Positions 59,591 to 64,000 of a stretch of DNA of 64,000 nucleotides are shown here, one piece after another (positions within the stretch are counted from its first letter, which is position 1; each line of letters opens with the position of its first letter). The translations under genes and the position numbers were made by a program. The notes under the pieces are model-generated. The model was given only the letters and a program-made list of their open reading frames with translations. It was not told the origin of the DNA and did no database searches. This stretch comes from an uncultured Planctomycetales bacterium (GTDB lineage Bacteria > Planctomycetota > Planctomycetia > Pirellulales > Thermoguttaceae). The stretch covers positions 1 through 64,000 of the forward strand of contig CAMZEO010000002.1 of the NCBI GenBank assembly GCA_947305735.1, in the 5' to 3' direction.

Positions 59591-61945
59591 TTACGCCGCC
59601 TTTCCCTGGTAAATCGCATTTTCAAGTTCATGAACCGCTTCGAGATAATTTTCTTTTCCGCCGAAATACCCGACAATTTTGACGGGTTGTCCCAGTTTTT
59701 GGAACGGATCGATTTTCAAAACGGCGATTTCTTCAATTTCGTAAACGCCGTGATCCGTATATTTATCGAGAAGCGCTTCGAGGACTTCGCGCGCTTTGCC
59801 GGAGTATTTGTCGAATAGACCGCTTTGTTTGGCTTTTTGAGCGCGTTCGCGCCGTGTGAGCGGCTTTTGATCAAACGCCAAATGACAGATGAAATCGAAA
59901 TCGTCGTAGTTCGCCATATTTTCACGCGCTTTGAGCGCATCGAGGTCGATTCCCCAGTTTTTAAAGATCTCTCGAAAGAAATCTTTTTTGGAGGAGGCTC
60001 GCCATTCGGCAATGAACTTTTCAAGAGAACCAAAATGACCGAGGATATTGTATTTAGTGTAGTCGACGAGGTTTTCGACGCGCGTTGAGTTGGTTTCCGC
60101 GTCAAAAACGGAAAATCGCTCGCCGACAATTTCGACGCGGCACCCGTTGACGTCGACGACCGGCTTGACCTTTTTTTCCGGTTCCGGGTTTTCTTTCTCT
60201 TCCGATTTCGGCTTAGGTTCTGCTTCTTTGTCTGGGGCGAAGTCGTCGTCGATTTGAACGGGCCCGTCCCACGATTCGTCGGCGAACAGGCGCGTAACGT
60301 TGCGGAAGTCCATGACGACAAACGACTCTTTTCTCTTTATTTCCGGTATGTCGTCGCTATTGACGAGCCTCGTTCCGCGTCCGATGATCTGCTTGAACTC
60401 AGTCATCGAGCCGATATTTTGGTCAAGAATGATCAATTTCGTCGTCTTACAGTCGACGCCCGTTGAAAGAAGTTTAGAGGTCGTGGCAATTACGGGATAG
60501 GGCGCCGTTTTTGAGATGAAGTACTCCAGTTTGCTCTGACCGTATTTATCGTGTCCGGTGATTCTTACGACGTAGTCGGGGTTCTCCTTGACCATGTCGG
60601 CGTTCAAATTAACAAGTTCCATGCGCATACGATCGGCGGCGTCTTCGTCTTGACAAAAGACAATCGTTCTGGCCATGCGGTCGTTCTGTTGGAGATATTT
60701 GGTTACGCATTCGGCGACTTTTTTCGTTCGATGTTCCAAAACGATCCTACTGTCGAAGTCGGAGTTGTTGTAGACGCGGTCTTCAATGTCGTTGCCGTAT
60801 TTGTCGACTTGTCCTTTATAAGGTTTCCATCCTTCGCCGACGTCGAACGTTACGTTAATAACGCGAAAGGGAGCAAGGAATCCGTCTTCAATTCCCTGTC
60901 GGAGCGAATAGGTGTAAAGGGGTTCGCCGAAGTAGTTGACGTTCGAGACGTATTTCGTCTCTTTCGGCGTGGCGGTCATGCCGATTTGCGACGCGGAGCT
61001 GAAATATTCGAGGATTCGCCGCCAGCGGCTCTCCTCTTTAGCGGAGCCGCGATGACATTCGTCGACGATGATCAAGTCGAAGTAGTCGGGCGCGAACAGC
61101 TCGCTGTAATGTTCCTGATCGTCGTCCCCGACAAGTTGCTGATAGAGCGCGAAATAGACTTCGTAAGACTGCAAAATGGAAAGGTCGTCTTTGGAGAGAT
61201 CGATTTTGTGGATTTTCTTCTCCAAAGGACTGAAATCTTGCCGAATCGATTGATCGACAAGAACATTTCGATCGGCGAGGTAGAGAACTTTGCGTTTGAG
61301 TCCGCTTTCGAGAAGCCGCCAGACAATTTGAAACGCCGCGTACGTCTTGCCCGTGCCTGTCGCCATGACGAGCAAGACGCGGTCTCGACCGCCAGCGATC
61401 GCGTCGACGGTTCGATTGATCGCTACGCGTTGATAATAGCGCGGCTCTCTGCCGTTTGCCTTCATTCCCGTGTAATACGGCTGATTAAGCGCGCGTTCTT
61501 CATTTTGCGAAAGCGTTTTTCTCGACCTTAAACGCGCGACAAGTTCCTCCTCTGACGGAAATTCGTCGAGAGAAAGTTCACGTTCCTGCCCCGTGAGATA
61601 ATCGTGTTCGACGAAAAAATCGCCGTTGGAACTGTACGCAAACTTGACGTCGAGCGCTTCCGCATACGCCATTGCTTGTTGAATTCCGTAGCCCGACCCA
61701 TGTTTATTCGATTTCGCCTCAACGACCGCCAAAGGAACGTGCGCGTTTAGAAACAGGACGTAGTCGGCGAATTTTGGCGGTTTCTTGACTGTTTTGGAGC
61801 CTTGAAGAACAATAGGCTCGTCGGTGATCTTATATTCCAGACGTATTTTCCTCTTCGGCCATTTCTTCAGGATCGCGGGCGTTATGTATTGGTTTTTGAC
61901 GTCCTCTTCGGACATTTCGTTTTTTGAAAACAGGGACTCGGTCAT
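59591..61945 (-). CDS. hsdR: Type I restriction enzyme subunit HsdR
   Basis: 784 residues; the motor and nuclease subunit that translocates and cuts unmethylated DNA. The N-terminal nuclease core has FADYVLFLNAHVPLAVVEAK (D...ExK). The helicase motor shows VMATGTGKTYAAF (I), IIVDECHRGS (II), QIGMTATPKE (III), ATTSKLLSTGVDC and QIIGRGTRL (V-VI). A Pro/Glu/Lys-rich linker leads to a C-terminal helical domain (KFIAEWRASSKKDFFREIF). Its frame is complete. It is first in the order hsdR-hsdM-hsdS. No Shine-Dalgarno is clear before ATG 61945, and a palindrome cluster lies 180-420 nt upstream. Confidence 0.93.
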   Translation of the reverse strand: MTESLFSKNEMSEEDVKNQYITPAILKKWPKRKIRLEYKITDEPIVLQGSKTVKKPPKFADYVLFLNAHVPLAVVEAKSNKHGSGYGIQQAMAYAEALDVKFAYSSNGDFFVEHDYLTGQERELSLDEFPSEEELVARLRSRKTLSQNEERALNQPYYTGMKANGREPRYYQRVAINRTVDAIAGGRDRVLLVMATGTGKTYAAFQIVWRLLESGLKRKVLYLADRNVLVDQSIRQDFSPLEKKIHKIDLSKDDLSILQSYEVYFALYQQLVGDDDQEHYSELFAPDYFDLIIVDECHRGSAKEESRWRRILEYFSSASQIGMTATPKETKYVSNVNYFGEPLYTYSLRQGIEDGFLAPFRVINVTFDVGEGWKPYKGQVDKYGNDIEDRVYNNSDFDSRIVLEHRTKKVAECVTKYLQQNDRMARTIVFCQDEDAADRMRMELVNLNADMVKENPDYVVRITGHDKYGQSKLEYFISKTAPYPVIATTSKLLSTGVDCKTTKLIILDQNIGSMTEFKQIIGRGTRLVNSDDIPEIKRKESFVVMDFRNVTRLFADESWDGPVQIDDDFAPDKEAEPKPKSEEKENPEPEKKVKPVVDVNGCRVEIVGERFSVFDAETNSTRVENLVDYTKYNILGHFGSLEKFIAEWRASSKKDFFREIFKNWGIDLDALKARENMANYDDFDFICHLAFDQKPLTRRERAQKAKQSGLFDKYSGKAREVLEALLDKYTDHGVYEIEEIAVLKIDPFQKLGQPVKIVGYFGGKENYLEAVHELENAIYQGKAA

Positions 61946-62126
61946 GGCGGGCGCTCAATCGTCGCGAATTTCCGGTTCCGGTGGGCGGAGGCGTCGACGC
62001 GACGGCGGTGTTCGTTTCGTTTATTGGAGTTTGACGGTCGTTTTGCGACGATCTTTTTGTCTTTTAATCGCGCTGTTTCGTTTCTGTTAAACGCCCGCGA
62101 ATCGACGGGACCGCTTGGTTGAAACG

Positions 62127-62369
62127 AGACAAATTATTTTGTCTATGTCCTTGTCATTAAAATAGTTCGGTACGGGATCAATCGAGCGGACGCGACGCGA
62201 AAAAGTATAGTTTTTCGCAACGTCTAAAATGTCGTTTTTTTTAGAGAAAAACTACCTTTTTTAGTCAAAAAAGGTATGTTCTACTTGCGAAAAAGTCCAG
62301 AAAGCGTAAAATTATGACGAAAAGGACGTTTGGGTGACAAATTGCGAAAAACTATGGTTTTTCGCAATT
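62127..62369. promoter_or_regulatory. Cluster of four AT-rich palindromes upstream of hsdR
   Basis: 62127-62144: AGACAAA/TTTGTCT around TTAT. 62197-62218: GCGAAAAA/TTTTTCGC around GTATAG. 62253-62276: TACCTTTTTT/AAAAAAGGTA around AGTC. 62340-62369: AATTGCGAAAAAC/GTTTTTCGCAATT around TATG. The second and fourth share the same arms and an extra half-site GCGAAAAAGT is at 62287-62296. They look like operator sites for a dimeric regulator or strong hairpins. 62370-62727 holds no gene I can support. Confidence 0.6.
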
Positions 62370-62695
62370 TTTGCGCGTTCTGAGAGAGCGACTTTTTGGC
62401 AATTCCATTTGTTAGACGCGAATATGAACGAAAGATAAAGGGCGCGAAAAGCGGGGTAAAGAGCTCTAAAAAAAGAAGCGCGGAACACTAGCCCCCCGAA
62501 TCCTCGGCGCGGTCGTTCTATCCTATCGGGCGCGGCGATCGTTCAGAAGTCGCCGCCAATCTCTTGACAAGGAGCCCGCGCCGGAACGCTGGGAAGCGCC
62601 TTGAAAATGTCGCCAAAAAAATCGGCGACACAATTAGCGACAAAAAAGCGACGTATTAAAGAAAAAATAAGAAACATTAAAGAAAGCTCAAAAAC

Positions 62696-62764
62696 GCGCG
62701 GAGCCCGTAAAACGCCGAAGAGTCTATAAAAAATGGGCTCTAAGGGGAACGCCCGAAAGAGCCC
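62696..62764 (-). terminator. tRNA-Arg terminator, copy 2 of the conserved tRNA-tail element
   Basis: On the minus strand GGGCTCT (62764-62758) pairs with AGAGCCC (62741-62735), then A and six T residues (to 62728). The homology goes on as TATAGACTCTTCGGCG, TTTTACGGGC and GCGCG down to 62696. The functional terminator is 62728-62764. Confidence 0.85.
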
Positions 62765-62768
62765 GAAG

Positions 62769-62842
62769 CACGCCCGAAGGGATTCGAACCCCCAACCCTC
62801 GGTTCCGAAGACCGATGCGCTATCCAATTGAGCCACGGGCGC
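62769..62842 (-). tRNA. tRNA-Arg (TCG)
   Basis: Minus-strand cloverleaf: acceptor GCGCCCG with CGGGCGT (terminal G-T pair), D arm GGCTCAATTGGATAGCGC, anticodon stem TCGGT/ACCGA around CTTCGGA (anticodon TCG), T arm GGGGGTTCGAATCCC and discriminator G. No CCA is encoded. Confidence 0.93.
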
Positions 62843-62852
62843 AACGCGGGTC

Positions 62853-62880
62853 ATTATAGACCGGTTTTCTAATTTTGCAA
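62853..62880 (-). promoter_or_regulatory. Sigma70-like promoter of tRNA-Arg
   Basis: Minus strand: -35 TTGCAA (62880-62875), 16-bp spacer, perfect -10 TATAAT (62858-62853), ending 10 nt before the tRNA. It lies in the 70-nt gap after rex. Confidence 0.7.
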
Positions 62881-62912
62881 TAGGCGAAAGAGCAGTTTTT
62901 TTGACGCGGCGA

Positions 62913-63563
62913 TTAAGAATCCCTGTTGCGCATTCTGCTGGTCAGGACGGCGAAACTTTCGGATAATTTGACGTTTTCGCACACGACATGATCCGGCAGT
63001 TCGAGCACGGTCGGGGCGTAGTTCCAGATTCCCCGGACGCCGGACTTCACGAGTTTGTCCGCGACTTCCTGCGCGGCGACCGCCGGAACGGTGATCACGC
63101 CCATTTGGACGGACGCCCCGTACCCGTTGAGCATCTTGACGTAGTCGAGCATTTCGGCGAACGGGATGATTTTATGCCCGTTGACCATTTTGCCGCATAG
63201 CGTCGGATTGGAATCGAAGACTCCGACGACATTCAGACCGTGAGCGACAAATCCGCCGTAATTGAGAATCGCGGAGCCTAAATTGCCGACGCCGACGAGA
63301 AACGCGTTCGTCGTCTGATTCCAGCCGAGGAAATTACGAATCGCCTCGACGAGTTCGTCGATCCGATACCCGACCTTGGGGCGTCCGGTAACGCCCGTAA
63401 TCGCGAGATCTTTTCGGACTTGAACGCTCAACTGCCCCAAATCCTCGGCAATTCGCGTGCAAGAAACGACGCGTTCGCCCCTGGCCTTCGCTTCTTCAAG
63501 CAGGCGAAGGTAGCGCGGCAGGCGTTGTATGCTCGGAATTGGCAGGTTTTTAGGATTAATCAT
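62913..63563 (-). CDS. rex: Redox-sensing transcriptional repressor Rex
   Basis: 216 residues, the family's usual size. The N-terminal winged helix (about 1-80) includes RLPRYLRLLEEAKARGERVV and the DNA-contact phrase SVQVRKDLAITG. The Rossmann domain starts FLVGVGNLGSAI (GxGxxG from Gly91) and ends in the domain-swapped helix. Rex represses fermentation and respiration genes until NADH/NAD+ rises, so its presence argues for switching between aerobic and anaerobic metabolism. I saw no Rex operator (TTGTGAA-n4-TTCACAA) in front of any gene here. tRNA-Arg follows on the same strand with its own promoter. Confidence 0.94.
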   Translation of the reverse strand: MINPKNLPIPSIQRLPRYLRLLEEAKARGERVVSCTRIAEDLGQLSVQVRKDLAITGVTGRPKVGYRIDELVEAIRNFLGWNQTTNAFLVGVGNLGSAILNYGGFVAHGLNVVGVFDSNPTLCGKMVNGHKIIPFAEMLDYVKMLNGYGASVQMGVITVPAVAAQEVADKLVKSGVRGIWNYAPTVLELPDHVVCENVKLSESFAVLTSRMRNRDS

Positions 63564-63646
63564 AACGTTCTATTGTATCGAAAGTCTTAAAAATGGCAAG
63601 CGGGGATTATTTTCGGAGGAAAAATGGATAAAACGTTAAAAGACGC

Positions 63647-63674
63647 TTGAAATTGAAAAAACGTCTGTTATAAT
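63647..63674 (+). promoter_or_regulatory. Sigma70-like promoter of tRNA-Gly
   Basis: -35 TTGAAA (63647-63652), 16-bp spacer, perfect -10 TATAAT (63669-63674) with an extended TGT. It ends 33 nt before the tRNA. Confidence 0.7.
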
Positions 63675-63707
63675 CTGCAAAACGTCCGCGAGGCGGACGA
63701 GATTCAC

Positions 63708-63778
63708 GCGCCCGTAGTGTAGCGGCAACACGGTAGCTTCCCAAGCTCCAGTTGTGGGTTCGACTCCCATCGGGCGCT
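63708..63778 (+). tRNA. tRNA-Gly (CCC)
   Basis: Cloverleaf: acceptor GCGCCCG/CGGGCGC, D arm GTGTAGCGGCAACAC, anticodon loop TTCCCAA (anticodon CCC) on stem GTAGC/GCTCC, T arm TGGGTTCGACTCCCA and discriminator T. The anticodon stem has one T-C mismatch. No CCA is encoded. Confidence 0.88.
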
Positions 63779-63782
63779 CTGA

Positions 63783-63853
63783 GGCTCTTTCGGCGGTCTT
63801 GTCGTTAGAGCCCTTTTTTATAGGTTTTTCGGCGTTTTGCGGGTCTTGCGCGG
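63783..63853 (+). terminator. tRNA-Gly terminator, copy 3 of the conserved tRNA-tail element
   Basis: GGCTCT (63783-63788) pairs with AGAGCC (63807-63812), followed by C and six T residues (to 63819). The conserved downstream arm continues TATAGGTTTTTCGGCG, TTTTGCGGGTC and TTGCGCGG to 63853. The functional terminator is 63783-63819. From 63854 to the window end nothing was recognised. Confidence 0.85.
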
Positions 63854-64000
63854 TTTGGGGCTGTTCGTTATTGTCTCTTATTACCCCTCTTTTCCTCTTT
63901 TTTTTAGCTTTTCTTTTAGCTTCTTGTTTGAACTAAAAACGCGCCCGTTTTCGTAGCGTTTCCGGCGCGGGTTCAACGTTATAAAGTTGGCGGCGGCTCC

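Noticed and set aside
62127-62369. CRISPR array, because of recurring GCGAAAAA palindromes
   Set aside because: Only two full copies, irregular spacing of over 100 bp and no cas genes nearby.
53755-62769. Integrated genomic island using tRNA-Arg as attachment site
   Set aside because: The block is accessory and AT-rich and ends near tRNA-Arg, but no integrase and no second copy of the tRNA 3' end was found.
62543-62854. 103-codon frame starting MTRVAPVAQLDSASVFG
   Set aside because: It is the well-known false translation of a tRNA-Arg gene; the tRNA is real.

Overview
The window looks like a planctomycete chromosome, probably Pirellulales-like and adapted to low oxygen. The lineage call rests on three things. 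There is a Cys-rich secreted protein built of YTV-type repeats (43862-45415). There is a 5283-residue exported protein with the planctomycete N-terminal motif MEPLEDRQLLA (14861-30712). There are also families common in that phylum: a DUF1080 secreted protein, a PP2C phosphatase with a membrane tail, and a DUF4190-like membrane protein. The metabolic hints are a PPi-type phosphofructokinase, an archaeal-type phosphoglycerate mutase and the NADH sensor Rex, which suit a fermentative lifestyle. This is inference; no rRNA gene is present.

Layout. 1-12011 (+): tail of an unknown acidic protein, a membrane protein, a PP2C phosphatase, hisF, an intact PilT-type ATPase, a membrane-anchored PilB/GspE-like protein with ruined ATPase motifs, two membrane proteins, a DinG-type helicase and miaB. 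12061-13686 (-): tRNA-Ile and pfp. 14861-30712 (+): the giant protein, which carries a papain-like and a caspase-like domain that both appear catalytically dead, followed by nine CSLREA-type beta-helix modules. 31245-43205: queG, a small membrane protein, tRNA-Gln(CTG), a BspA-type LRR protein, tRNA-Gln(TTG), a topoisomerase VI B subunit without its A subunit, an alpha/beta hydrolase, a transglutaminase-like protein, queF and a ParA ATPase. 43862-46514 (+): the YTV protein and a DUF89 phosphatase. 46774-52248 (-): a double parvulin, then ndk, DUF1080, apgM, DUF1667 and queD in close succession, probably one operon read queD to ndk. 52663-53559 (+): a small secreted protein and a compact unit with two tiny overlapping ORFs.

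53755-62369 is accessory and more AT-rich. It holds a CdiA-type nuclease toxin overlapping its likely immunity gene, two related small proteins, two decayed ORFs, and a type I restriction-modification operon (hsdR-hsdM-hsdS). In hsdM the last ~50 codons have been put out of frame. Upstream of hsdR is a cluster of AT-rich palindromes. 62728-63819: tRNA-Arg, rex and tRNA-Gly.

Two noncoding patterns run across the window. All five tRNA genes have sigma70-like promoters with exactly 16-bp spacers. Three of them (Gln-TTG, Arg, Gly) are followed by copies of one conserved ~70-bp terminator element whose similarity extends well past the T-run. Queuosine synthesis is represented by queD, queF and queG at three separate places.
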